A DNA stretch of 64,000 bases, from the NCBI RefSeq assembly GCF_004015185.1, contig NZ_CP025746.1, positions 4,481,776-4,545,775 on the forward strand. Reading direction: 5' to 3'. The DNA is from Clostridium manihotivorum. GTDB taxonomy: Bacteria > Bacillota > Clostridia > Clostridiales > Clostridiaceae. This document shows, piece by piece, positions 37,461 to 46,002 of the stretch. A program made the translations under genes and the position numbers. The notes beneath the pieces were generated by a model. The model was given only the letters and a program-made list of their open reading frames with translations. It did no database searches and was not told the origin of the DNA. How positions within the stretch are numbered: the stretch's first letter is position 1; each line of letters starts with the position of its first letter.

Positions 37461-37961
37461 TTACCACTTTCCATAATGAACTTTTGCTTCATCATATCTA
37501 TCTACAAATTCGCTCTTTTGATCTGGATACCCAACAGGTATTACATTAAAAGGCACGATATTATCTGGCAGATTGAAAAGCTCTTTTACATATGCACTAA
37601 CTGGCTCTGCAGTAGAAACGCCTAACCAAACAGCTCCTAATCCAAGATGAGTAGCTTCTAGCAATAAGTTTTCTGCACAAGCCCCCATATCTTGATGGCA
37701 AGCTGTTGCAACCTTAAGCTTATCAGTGTTAGCTACAAGCACAAAAGCAACTGGTGCAGATGCTACCATCTTAGCATATGGACTCATTTCAGACAACTTT
37801 TTTAGTGTATCCTTATCTTCAACAACTATAAACTCCCAAGGTTGCTGATTTACTGCTGATGGTGCTTGCATTGCTGCTCTTAGAAGTCTTTCAATTTTTT
37901 CCTTCTCTACTGGTTTATCCTCATATTTTCTGATACTTCTTCTTTTAAAAATCTCTTCCAT
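37461..37961 (-). CDS. Nitroreductase family protein
   Basis: A 166-residue FMN-dependent oxidoreductase. The N-terminal RRSIRKYEDKPVEKEKIERLLRAAMQAPSA-type phosphate-binding and dimer region and the NQQPWEFIVVED motif are clear, followed by CHQDMGACAENLLLEATHLGLGAVWLG and a C-terminal VIPVGYPD. It would reduce nitro compounds or quinones with NAD(P)H. The ATG at 37959-37961 has TTTGGAGG upstream; the longer frame to 38093 is leader. A MarR gene lies upstream, and a palindrome matching the one upstream of marR lies in its leader at 38163-38178. Confidence 0.9.
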   Translation of the reverse strand: MEEIFKRRSIRKYEDKPVEKEKIERLLRAAMQAPSAVNQQPWEFIVVEDKDTLKKLSEMSPYAKMVASAPVAFVLVANTDKLKVATACHQDMGACAENLLLEATHLGLGAVWLGVSTAEPVSAYVKELFNLPDNIVPFNVIPVGYPDQKSEFVDRYDEAKVHYGKW

Positions 37962-38162
37962 GATATTACCTCCAAAAATATTATATATATTAATCCATAG
38001 TAATATAAATTTTAGATATGGATTTTTAATGCTCTTACTTTCACTATTCCAATGAGAGGACTTTAAACTATAAGGTTTATAAAAAAGCATCAAAGCACAA
38101 CATATTAAGTCAACACATCATAGTATTAATTTTATTAGTTATACTAATTAGTGGTGTTACTT

Positions 38163-38178
38163 AGTTGTACATACAACT
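38163..38178. promoter_or_regulatory. Candidate MarR operator upstream of the nitroreductase
   Basis: AGTTGTACATACAACT is a near-perfect 16-bp inverted repeat (AGTTGTA/TACAACT). The same palindrome with one changed base lies at 38848-38863, upstream of the marR gene. Size and symmetry fit a MarR dimer. Confidence 0.65.
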
Positions 38179-38222
38179 TTATTCTTAATCCATACCCTTA
38201 GGATACGGATTTATTAAACCTT

Positions 38223-38651
38223 TTATTTTTCTAGCTTCGAGCATACCGAATTAATCATTTCAGTAACTTTTACATACTCATCTTTGCCAACTGATTTGGA
38301 ATATCTCTGCTGAAGATTGCTCCATGCTCTATTAATATCCTTTTGAAGTTCCATTCCCTTCTCAGTCGAATATATAAAGGAATTCTTTCCTTCCGTTCTC
38401 CTATTTACATAACCGCTATTTTCTAGCTTATCTATAAATCTAGTTATAGTAGAAGGGGTTATATGTAAAGCTTCCCCTATATCTTTTTGACTAATACCTG
38501 GTTTTTCATTAACTATGCTTACTAGAAATGCATATGTTGGAGAAAGTCCAGTTATTCTAAATTCTTCATCAGCCATTTTTGTCATTATTCTTGCCAATTT
38601 ATTCGCAGAAAAATACAAACAATCACACAATAGCTCATTCATCTCTGACAT
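38223..38651 (-). CDS. MarR-family transcriptional regulator
   Basis: A 142-residue winged-helix regulator. The DNA-binding part (residues about 50-110) contains GISQKDIGEALHITPSTITRFIDKLENSGYVNRRTEGK, with the wing after the recognition helix. MarR proteins usually repress adjacent detoxification or efflux genes and release DNA on binding a phenolic ligand. The ATG at 38649-38651 has AAAGGA upstream, and I prefer it to the 163-codon version. Matching palindromes upstream of this gene and of the nitroreductase imply autoregulation and control of the nitroreductase. Confidence 0.9.
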   Translation of the reverse strand: MSEMNELLCDCLYFSANKLARIMTKMADEEFRITGLSPTYAFLVSIVNEKPGISQKDIGEALHITPSTITRFIDKLENSGYVNRRTEGKNSFIYSTEKGMELQKDINRAWSNLQQRYSKSVGKDEYVKVTEMINSVCSKLEK

Positions 38652-38847
38652 TTTAATGTTCCTTTCTGTAAATGCTTCATTTTTATAAATGAACAATACA
38701 TAGTTATTATTCATCTGTGTAGATTTTAAATATGTTTAGTTAATCTAAAAGTTCTTTCAAGCTGAACATCTTTATTAAATCCGTAAAATAAAATCTATTA
38801 CATGATTTAATTATACCACACTTTATTTATAATTTAAGCCATTTATT

Positions 38848-38863
38848 GTTTGTACATACAACT
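38848..38863. promoter_or_regulatory. Candidate MarR operator upstream of marR
   Basis: GTTTGTACATACAACT matches the palindrome at 38163-38178 except in the first bases. It lies upstream of a TATAAT (minus strand 38810-38815) that may be the -10 box of the marR promoter. Confidence 0.6.
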
Positions 38864-38952
38864 ATAGTCTAGTTTTAAATCTTTGTCAAGAAATCATAAC
38901 TTCAACATCTGACAGGTGAAGATTTTTTTATATAACTGGTCTTAATAGTAAA

Positions 38953-38990
38953 AAAGTTCTCTCACAGCTTTTAATCTGCGAGAGAACTTT
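38953..38990 (-). terminator. Strong terminator after the efflux permease gene
   Basis: AAAGTTCTCTC with CAG pairs to CTG with GAGAGAACTTT around an eight-base loop with one G-U. It begins just after the stop of 38998-40194 on the minus strand, with T-rich flanks. Confidence 0.85.
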
Positions 38991-38997
38991 CTACATA

Positions 38998-40194
38998 TTA
39001 CTCAAATCTCAATGCATCAATAGGATTTAACTTTGACGCCTTATTAGCTGGGTACATACCAAATATTATACCAACTGCTAGGGAGAATAAAAACGCTGCT
39101 AATACTATGTTATTGGAAATCAAAATAGTTGTATTAAAGAATCTTTGCCCTATATATGAACCTAAATATCCCACCAAAACTCCTAGGACTCCGCCTAGAC
39201 CACTTACACTGGCAGCCTCTATTAGGAATTGAGCAAGTATTGTTCTTCTCTTTGCTCCAATAGCTTTTCTTGTACCAATTTCTCTAGTCCTTTCTATTAC
39301 AGATACTAGCATTATGTTCATAATACCTATACCTCCAACAACTAGAGATATGGCAGCTATACCTGCAAGCATTGTAGTTAAACTCTTGTTAGTTGAGTTT
39401 GCTGTATCTAATATGCTTGTTTGATTCATTATTCTATAGTAATTTCTTGTAGTATTAGTATTGCTTGTACTGCTATTTAACTTATACTTTTTATTTAAGA
39501 ATAATTGCAAGTAGGACATTGCTGTATCAACCTTTTCTTTGCTTGCTGCCTCTATATAAAAAGTCTTTGGATTTGCACTCTTTAATAATCTTTCAGCAGT
39601 ACTTAGTGGTACTATTATCCTATCATCACTTGATCCTGCTGCGGAAGTTCCTTCTGCTTGTAGCACTCCAACTATAGTAAACTCAATACCATTTACATAC
39701 ATACTATTTCCAACTACATTTGTAGTACTAAATAAAGTTTCTGCAGTTTCGCTTCCTATTACTAGAACATTGTATCTATTGTCAACATCCCTCTGTGTTA
39801 TAAACCTACCAGCACTAACTGATAATTTTCTTATCTCAGCATAATTTGGTGTGGAACCTTCTAAAGTTGTGGTACTTGATTCATCACCATTTTTTACATT
39901 TGCACTACTTGTAATCTGAGGAGCAATCTCCTTGATACCAGGTTTTGTTTTAAGCTCCGTAAGTTCATCGGTTGTTATAGTAGGAGTTCTATTGCCTGTT
40001 ATGCTTATGGTTATAAGGTTTGTTCCAAGCTTCTCTATCTGATCACTTACTGTTTTTTGAGTTCCTTGCCCCATTCCTACCAGTATAATAACTGAGGATA
40101 TACCTATAATTATACCAAGCATAGTAAGGAAAGATCTAACTTTGTTGTGCCAAACTGAAGATAAGGCAATCTTTATAAGTTTACTTAACTTCAT
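38998..40194 (-). CDS. ABC transporter permease (MacB-like)
   Basis: A 398-residue permease with the MacB layout: an N-terminal membrane segment after LSSVWHNKVRSFLTMLGIIIGISSVIIL, a large outside domain (residues about 45-270) and three C-terminal segments including the SLVVGGIGIMNIMLVSVIERTREIGTRKAIGA motif near residue 285. It exports substrates with the partner ATPase and membrane-fusion protein encoded upstream. Its ATG overlaps the ATPase stop by 4 bp (ATGA), so they are translationally coupled. Last gene of the operon. Confidence 0.95.
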   Translation of the reverse strand: MKLSKLIKIALSSVWHNKVRSFLTMLGIIIGISSVIILVGMGQGTQKTVSDQIEKLGTNLITISITGNRTPTITTDELTELKTKPGIKEIAPQITSSANVKNGDESSTTTLEGSTPNYAEIRKLSVSAGRFITQRDVDNRYNVLVIGSETAETLFSTTNVVGNSMYVNGIEFTIVGVLQAEGTSAAGSSDDRIIVPLSTAERLLKSANPKTFYIEAASKEKVDTAMSYLQLFLNKKYKLNSSTSNTNTTRNYYRIMNQTSILDTANSTNKSLTTMLAGIAAISLVVGGIGIMNIMLVSVIERTREIGTRKAIGAKRRTILAQFLIEAASVSGLGGVLGVLVGYLGSYIGQRFFNTTILISNNIVLAAFLFSLAVGIIFGMYPANKASKLNPIDALRFE

Positions 40195-40904
40195 GCTATC
40201 ACCTCACTATCATTGAGCTTATCAGAGGTTATCATTCCATCTCTTACTGTTATAATTCTCTTAGCATGAGCTGCTATCTCCATATCATGAGTAATCATGA
40301 CAATTGTATTACCTTCATTGTTTAGCTCTGTCAGCATCCTTAGAACTTCTTTACCGGTCTTGCTATCAAGTGCTCCTGTAGGTTCATCTGCCAGAATCAT
40401 TTGAGGTTCTGTAACCAATGCTCTTGCAATTGCCACTCTTTGCATTTGTCCTCCAGATAGTTCAGAAGGCTTATGCTTTAAATGACTTGTGAGTCCAACC
40501 TTTTCAACTGCTTGCTTAACTTTTTCTTTAGTCTTTCCATTAGGATACCCTAAGTATAATAGTGGCAACTCAACATTTTCATATATATTTAACTTTGGAA
40601 GAAGGTTGTAACTCTGAAATATAAAGCCTATTTTCTTATTTCTTATTTCAGCTAGTTTATTATCATTACATTTAGTGTCTACTCCATCTAAAATGTATTC
40701 ACCTGAACTAGGCTTATCGAGACATCCTATAAGATTCATAAGAGTAGACTTTCCAGCACCTGATGGTCCTACTATAGCTACATATTCCCCTTTTGCAATA
40801 GTCAAATTAACATTGCTTAGAGCTTTAAAGGTATTACTTCCCATTTTATATACTTTTTCTATTCCAGTCATTTTGATTATCTCTTTACTTGAATTCTCTT
40901 CCAT
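40191..40904 (-). CDS. ABC transporter ATP-binding protein (MacB/LolD-like)
   Basis: A 237-residue ATPase. Walker A GPSGAGKSTLMN near residue 44, Q-loop FQSYNLLP, signature SGGQMQR, Walker B ILADEPTGALDSKTG, H-loop ITHDME. Its closest functional class is the MacAB-type efflux ATPases. The gene lies 25 bases after the membrane-fusion gene and overlaps the permease gene. Start at the ATG with GAGAGG about nine bases upstream. Confidence 0.95.
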   Translation of the reverse strand: MEENSSKEIIKMTGIEKVYKMGSNTFKALSNVNLTIAKGEYVAIVGPSGAGKSTLMNLIGCLDKPSSGEYILDGVDTKCNDNKLAEIRNKKIGFIFQSYNLLPKLNIYENVELPLLYLGYPNGKTKEKVKQAVEKVGLTSHLKHKPSELSGGQMQRVAIARALVTEPQMILADEPTGALDSKTGKEVLRMLTELNNEGNTIVMITHDMEIAAHAKRIITVRDGMITSDKLNDSEVIA

Positions 40905-40929
40905 CTACTGAATACCTCTCTTATTTATA

Positions 40930-42366
40930 CTAGTTTTTACCGCCACCACTGCTACTATTACTTCTTTGGCCACTTGGTGCGCCCATGCCTCCGCCGAAGC
41001 CGCCCATACCGCCACCAAAGCCACCCATGCCTCCACCAAAGGCTGAGCTCTGACTGTTTCTATTACTGCTTGTAGTTGTAGTTGAAGTCTGTGGTAATTG
41101 AACTAATACTTTTTCTCCTTCTGTAACTCCTTCTGTAACTTCAATGTAATTTTGAGTTTCTAAGCCAGTCTTAACTTGTACCAATCTTCCGCTGCTGGCT
41201 GTTGTAGTCATACCTCTAAATCCAGAGTTTCCATATCCAGTGCCATTGCCATAGCTTTGTCTATTTCTTTGACCTTTTTCACTGCTTGTTCCACTATTTC
41301 CACTATTACCTTGGCTATTGCTATTATTACTATTTTGACTATTAGAACCTTGTGATTGTTGATTTTCACTTGAACTCTGTCCGCTTGAAGAAGCGCTTGT
41401 ACTTTCTACTCTTACAAACTTTTGTCCATTAGTTTCAACTAAGGCTTCAGAAGGAATAACTAATGCATCTTGTTTACTTTCAACGGATACAGTAACATTA
41501 CCATTCATACCTAGTTTAATGCCTGTAGGATCTTTTATTCCAACAACTACATCATAGGTAGTAACATTATTGGAGGTTGTTCCTACTGTTGCAACTGATT
41601 CTACTGTTCCATCATAGGTTTTATCTTTAATTGCATCAAATTTTATCTGCGCAGTTTGTCCATTCTTTACTTTCTCTATATCAAGTTCATCTATTGATAA
41701 CTTAATCTTGATTGAATTCATATCAACTATTGTTAAAACTCCACCACTTGATGAGCCTGAAGAACTGGATGAACTTGAACCTGCCCCTGATGATCCTGAG
41801 CCTGAACCTGAACTTGATCCACCAGATTGAGCATTATCACCATTAGAAGCATTTACCGCTGTAACAACCCCTGCTATAGGAGCCTTTACAGTCATATTAT
41901 TAAGCTGAGTATAAGCATCATTAAGCTGAGATTGTGCGTCAGCAACATTTAATTTATCCATAGCAACTTTATTATCATCTACTTTCGTAGCATTTTCATC
42001 ACTTGTTAATGTAAGATTTTGCTTTTCTAAGTTGTTTTGTGCAGTTGTTACTGCTTTTCTAAGGGTATCACTATCGGATACAAATAGTTTTTGTCCAGCA
42101 GTTACAGTGTCGCCTACCTTTACATTTAAGTCCTTTATAGTTCCAGAATTATTAGCTGATACTTGTTTTGTTGTAGCAGCATATGCTGTTCCCGTTCCTT
42201 GAACTGTAACATTAAGATTCATCTTTCTTGCGGAAACAGTGTAATACTGAGCTGTAGAAGCAACCGCTGGCTTTGCAAAGAAGGTCTTATACCCAAAATA
42301 CCCACCTACTCCTACAGCTACTGCTATAATTCCTGCAACTATTCCTTTGATAACTTTACTCTTCAT
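40930..42366 (-). CDS. Efflux membrane-fusion protein (HlyD/MacA-like), Ser/Gly-rich
   Basis: A 478-residue MacA-like adaptor. Residues 1-31 form a signal anchor, then the lipoyl halves: SANNSGTIKDLNVKVGDTVTAGQKL at about residue 67 and MTVKAPIAGVVTAVNASNGD at about 155. They are followed by beta-barrel parts (IKIKLSIDELDIEKVKNGQ, GVTEGEKVLVQLP). Two inserts are unusual: a Ser/Gly linker (GSSSGSGSGSSGAGSSSSS) after the second lipoyl half and a Ser/Asn/Gln-rich stretch near residues 340-370. The end has three GGGMGGF-like repeats. Probably flexible linkers crossing the wall. GGAGG ribosome binding site. The gene follows a direct-repeat regulator site. Confidence 0.9.
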   Translation of the reverse strand: MKSKVIKGIVAGIIAVAVGVGGYFGYKTFFAKPAVASTAQYYTVSARKMNLNVTVQGTGTAYAATTKQVSANNSGTIKDLNVKVGDTVTAGQKLFVSDSDTLRKAVTTAQNNLEKQNLTLTSDENATKVDDNKVAMDKLNVADAQSQLNDAYTQLNNMTVKAPIAGVVTAVNASNGDNAQSGGSSSGSGSGSSGAGSSSSSSSGSSSGGVLTIVDMNSIKIKLSIDELDIEKVKNGQTAQIKFDAIKDKTYDGTVESVATVGTTSNNVTTYDVVVGIKDPTGIKLGMNGNVTVSVESKQDALVIPSEALVETNGQKFVRVESTSASSSGQSSSENQQSQGSNSQNSNNSNSQGNSGNSGTSSEKGQRNRQSYGNGTGYGNSGFRGMTTTASSGRLVQVKTGLETQNYIEVTEGVTEGEKVLVQLPQTSTTTTSSNRNSQSSAFGGGMGGFGGGMGGFGGGMGAPSGQRSNSSSGGGKN

Positions 42367-42450
42367 CTTAATCCTCCTATAAATGTGATTACCAATTTAT
42401 ATCCCTTAATAACATCCGAATTTATACATTTGTTTACTATTTATAGTAAA

Positions 42451-42505
42451 ATTATAATTTTAAATTACCTAAGCATTATCAAAGAATTATGTGAAAATTA
42501 TGTGA
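42451..42505 (-). promoter_or_regulatory. Promoter and response-regulator site for the efflux operon
   Basis: On the minus strand two TCACATAAT repeats 11 bp apart (42497-42505 and 42486-42494) are followed about 35 bases on by TATAAT (42451-42456). An identical pair lies at 44977-44996, upstream of the neighbouring response regulator. Two half-sites on one helical face fit OmpR/PhoB-type binding. Confidence 0.7.
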
Positions 42506-42512
42506 TAAAACA

Positions 42513-42553
42513 AAGTAACCCCAACAGATTTTTTAATCCACTGGGGTTATCAC
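42513..42553 (-). terminator. Terminator after the kinase gene
   Basis: GTAACCCCA pairs with TGGGGTTAT around an 18-base T-rich loop. It lies between the kinase stop (42685) and the efflux operon promoter, so the two units are separately transcribed. Confidence 0.7.
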
Positions 42554-42684
42554 ATTATCTTAAACCGTCTTATCTTAAATGTAATTTGCTACGAATAAAG
42601 CATTGTCCATTATACTTTATGTGATTTTCAACCTTAAATGCGAATTTATAAATAAGAAAAGACTTTGACTATGTAAGAGTTCAT

Positions 42685-44220
42685 TTAGTCTTCTATTATC
42701 TCTTCGCTTTCAGCTATAGGGAATTTTATTACGAAGCTAACTCCTTTTTCTCTGTTCTTTGCAGATATTTCTCCCTTGTAGAAATTTATTATTTTCTTAG
42801 ATATTGCCAGACCAAGACCAAAGTTTCCGGTTTTATCTTTATACATATTGTCAAATATACGATCCATATGAACTTGATCTATGCAAGGACCATCGTTGTA
42901 TAAATCTAGCACAACATAATCACCTTGCCTTTTCAAAGTTACTGACACCTTCTCTTTGGCATATCTAAGCCCATTATCCAATATATTTTCTATAGCAACC
43001 TGTATCTTATCAATATTACCGAATATATTAGCTTCATCTATATCTAAGTTCCAATCAATGTCACTTTTTACAACTTCAAATCTGTTCACTATATGTAAGA
43101 TAAGCTTATTGAAATTTATTTCTGTATCCTCATTTGTGTTGTTCATCACATAATCTAAAGTATTCAGATATAGCATTTGTTTTATCTTCTTCTCAAGACT
43201 AATTGCCTCATCTCTTATAATCTCTGCAGTTTTTTCAACGGAATCAATATATACTCCATCAATTATGGCATCAGCATGACTCATTATTACCATTACTGGT
43301 GTTTTCAAATCATGTGAGATACTCTGAAGGAACAGCTTTTCTTCCCTATCTATCTTTTGAAGCTCAGTCTGCATAGTATTCATTGAATTAACTAGTCTTC
43401 CTATCTCATCTTCAGTTTTAACCTCTATTGGATCAGTCCAATCCTTATGAGATATCCTTTTAGTATATTCCTCAAGCTGCTTTAATGGCTTAGAAAGATA
43501 ATTTGCAATCATTTTAGCAGTAAAGAAACCTATTATTATAAATATTATTCCTATGGAAAGCACGGTATAAAGTAAGGTATTATCCTCCATGCTAGGTACA
43601 TAGGATATCAAGAACTCCTTAGTTCCATTGACGGTTTGTTTTGAACTTACAATTATAAAATACTTTCTCCCGTTGTAGTATCCCTGAAGTTGCTTTTCAG
43701 ATACCTTACCTTCAGATATTAATTTAACCATCCACTTTTTAAGTTCTTTATCGTTAAACTCTTTAACAAAACCCTTATCTCCAGTGACAAAATCTACTAT
43801 ATTTTCAATTATACCTTTATCACTCTTTGTGGTACTTGGCGGTGCAGGATTGTCGTTTTGATTGGGCTCAACTGGTATTCCAGGCACTGGTATCTCTATT
43901 TTAGTACTTGAATTAGAAGGAACCACTGGGTATCCATTTGCATCTACCTGTGGCTTCCAGCTATCATCGGCTACTACTAAAAAGTGTCTGCTGTTTTTAA
44001 GGTTTCCAAAGCGTCTTAAACCATCAGGAGAGGTAATACCGTCTTCACTATCTAGTACCATACCATGTGCTACCTTAAGATCTGCAATTATGGCTTTCTC
44101 CCTTGTTCTTCTATAAGCAAACATATACACAAAGGTTATACTGCATATTATTATTAGAATAAAAGCTGTAAAAGTAGTCCAGATTCTCATCGTTAGTGAT
44201 CTAAATTTGAATCTTTTCAT
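42685..44220 (-). CDS. Sensor histidine kinase (HAMP type)
   Basis: A 511-residue kinase. Two membrane segments (residues about 15-35 and 215-235) enclose an outside domain that contains a Pro/Asn-rich stretch (VEPNQNDNPAPPSTTKSDKG). A HAMP domain (YLSKPLKQLEEYTKRISHKD) follows, then the phospho-His in FLQSISHDLKTPVMVI (about residue 305), N-box IENILDNGLRYA, and GLGLAISKKI. It probably senses an envelope signal and activates the co-encoded regulator. It overlaps the regulator stop by 4 bp (ATGA). Confidence 0.9.
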   Translation of the reverse strand: MKRFKFRSLTMRIWTTFTAFILIIICSITFVYMFAYRRTREKAIIADLKVAHGMVLDSEDGITSPDGLRRFGNLKNSRHFLVVADDSWKPQVDANGYPVVPSNSSTKIEIPVPGIPVEPNQNDNPAPPSTTKSDKGIIENIVDFVTGDKGFVKEFNDKELKKWMVKLISEGKVSEKQLQGYYNGRKYFIIVSSKQTVNGTKEFLISYVPSMEDNTLLYTVLSIGIIFIIIGFFTAKMIANYLSKPLKQLEEYTKRISHKDWTDPIEVKTEDEIGRLVNSMNTMQTELQKIDREEKLFLQSISHDLKTPVMVIMSHADAIIDGVYIDSVEKTAEIIRDEAISLEKKIKQMLYLNTLDYVMNNTNEDTEINFNKLILHIVNRFEVVKSDIDWNLDIDEANIFGNIDKIQVAIENILDNGLRYAKEKVSVTLKRQGDYVVLDLYNDGPCIDQVHMDRIFDNMYKDKTGNFGLGLAISKKIINFYKGEISAKNREKGVSFVIKFPIAESEEIIED

Positions 44221-44897
44221 GACTTATATACCAATTTATAACCACAGCCATATATGGTCTCTATAGCCAAAGTAATCACCTTTCTTCTTAGTCTTCTTAT
44301 GGTATCATCTACAACTCTATCTGAACCAAAGTAATCATCGCCCCATACATGGTCAAGGATTTGATCTCTTGATAAAAGAGCATTTTTGTTTTCCACAAGG
44401 TAAACTAGAAGTTCAAATTCCTTATTGGTGAGTTGTATCTCTTCATCTTCTAAGAATACGGTCCTTTGTCTTTTACTTATTTTATAGTCGCCTATTTTCA
44501 GCATCACATCTTGAACTTCAGCACTTTCCTTGCCATATACTCTTTCAACCAATCTATTGGTTCTTATAACAAGCTCTCTAGGAAGAAAGGGTTTTGAAAG
44601 ATAATCATCACTGCCCATCTCCAGCCCAACTACTCTATCAAGCTCTTCATTTCTTGCTGACATAAATATAACTGGTGTATTTTTATCATTAGCTTTTATA
44701 GCCTTTATCAGCTCATATCCATCTATATCTGGAAGCATTATGTCAAGTATCCACAAATCTGGCTTATCCTTGATTCTTTCCATAGCAGATAAACCATTTG
44801 AGAAGGTTGTAACTATATATCCCTCTCTCTTCAAATACTTTTCTAATAAAAGGTTTAGACTTTTTTCATCCTCTACAAGATATAATGTCTTATCCAA
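44217..44897 (-). CDS. OmpR-family response regulator
   Basis: A 226-residue response regulator with the acidic pair in VEDE, phospho-acceptor Asp in DLWILDIMLPDIDGYE, Lys in YLSKPFLPRELV, and a winged helix ending VVDDTIRRLRRKVI and GCGYKLVYKS. I prefer the TTG at 44895-44897, spaced correctly from GAGGTG; the GTG at 44906 lies within that site. A pair of direct repeats matching those before the efflux operon is about 80 bases upstream. Probable role: autoregulation and control of the MacAB-like operon. Confidence 0.88.
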   Translation of the reverse strand: MDKTLYLVEDEKSLNLLLEKYLKREGYIVTTFSNGLSAMERIKDKPDLWILDIMLPDIDGYELIKAIKANDKNTPVIFMSARNEELDRVVGLEMGSDDYLSKPFLPRELVIRTNRLVERVYGKESAEVQDVMLKIGDYKISKRQRTVFLEDEEIQLTNKEFELLVYLVENKNALLSRDQILDHVWGDDYFGSDRVVDDTIRRLRRKVITLAIETIYGCGYKLVYKS

Positions 44898-44976
44898 TAT
44901 TCTCACCTCAATTTATATATCTTCATTATACGTATGAACTTATTTTATCATACAACCTTAAAAACATTTTAGATAA

Positions 44977-44996
44977 ATTATGTGAACATTATGTGA
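44977..44996 (-). promoter_or_regulatory. Response-regulator direct repeats upstream of the two-component operon
   Basis: Two ATTATGTGA units (plus strand, 44977-44985 and 44988-44996) have an 11-bp period, the same sequence and spacing as at 42486-42505. They lie upstream of the regulator start. Confidence 0.7.
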
Positions 44997-45022
44997 GATA
45001 TATAAATAATTTTAAAATTATT

Positions 45023-45760
45023 CTATTTCATGAAGAAGCCATGCTTTTCAAGGAATGCTTTCATATGAGGTCTTGGTATGTGACTCATCATCCTAGCCAT
45101 CATTCCAGTCCAAGTATCAGATCTCATTCCTTTAGTTCTATCTAGATAGTATGCTTCAATGCTGCTATCATACTCCTTTAATCTTTCAAGATCTCCATCA
45201 GTTGTATATGTATCCTTTTTGAAAACAACCTCCATTGGAAGTCTTTCCTTTATGTCATTATCTTCATCTGGATATCCAAGACACATTCCAAAAACAGGAT
45301 AAACATTAGTTGGGATGTTTAGTATTTCTGATATTTCATTAGGATTATTTCTTATTCCTCCTATGTATACACCTCCAAGTCCCAGTGACTCGGCTGCAAT
45401 CATAGCATTTTGAGCTGCTAAAGCAGTGTCTACTGTAGCGATTATAAAGCTCTCTGTATATCCTTCTTGCATTTCTACATCATGAATATCACAAGCAACC
45501 TTATGACGGTTTAGATCAGCACAAAAAACAAGAAATAAAGGACACTCTTCTATATACTTTTGATCCCCTCCAAGCTTTGCAATCTTTGCTCTATTTTCTT
45601 TATTCTCTACGCTTATTATTGTATACGCCTGTATAAAGCTAGATGTTGAAGCACTTTGTGCTGCTTCAATTATGCTTCTTATCTTTTCCTCTTCTATAGC
45701 TTTATCTTTGTATTTCCTCACTGACTTGTGAGCTTTTAATAAATTTATAACATCATTCAT
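45023..45760 (-). CDS. NADPH-dependent nitroreductase (NfsA-like)
   Basis: A 245-residue flavin oxidoreductase of the NfsA/FRP group: KSVRKYKDKAIEEEKIRSIIEAAQ at the N-terminus (FMN binding), TSSFIQAYTIISVE, DTALAAQNAMIAAESLGLGGVYIGGIRN near residue 112, and FGMCLGYPDED near 165. The group reduces nitroaromatics, chromate and quinones with NAD(P)H and binds FMN as a dimer. GGAGG precedes the ATG. The gene is transcribed toward the two-component operon but ends 120 bases before it. Confidence 0.9.
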   Translation of the reverse strand: MNDVINLLKAHKSVRKYKDKAIEEEKIRSIIEAAQSASTSSFIQAYTIISVENKENRAKIAKLGGDQKYIEECPLFLVFCADLNRHKVACDIHDVEMQEGYTESFIIATVDTALAAQNAMIAAESLGLGGVYIGGIRNNPNEISEILNIPTNVYPVFGMCLGYPDEDNDIKERLPMEVVFKKDTYTTDGDLERLKEYDSSIEAYYLDRTKGMRSDTWTGMMARMMSHIPRPHMKAFLEKHGFFMK

Positions 45761-45904
45761 TTTAATACCTCCAATATTTAAATATTAAGCAACAAAATAG
45801 CTTTATCTATACACTATGAAATCAATCTCTATAATATGGCTTTCTAAACTTCTAAAAATGCCACAGGTTTACACTTTCTGTTACCATTTAACGTTTCCCT
45901 GATT

Positions 45905-46002
45905 TCATTACTTTTTATATAGGAAAAAAGCCACTTATATGACGTTCCGCCTCTTCAGTATAGTTTACCTCAGAAGGTTTGGTACATCAATATAAAGTAG
46001 CT
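45905..46002 (-). terminator. Possible terminator after mnmA
   Basis: An imperfect inverted repeat of AAAGCTACTTTATAT (minus strand near 45999-45985) with ATATAAGTGGCTTTTTTCC near 45930-45912 forms a long loop hairpin followed by TTTTTTCC. Mismatches and a loop of about 50 bases make it uncertain. Confidence 0.4.

Noticed and set aside
40930-41050. GGGMGGF repeats in the efflux adaptor as a separate repeat element
   Set aside because: They are part of the coding sequence and probably a flexible tail, not a DNA repeat element.
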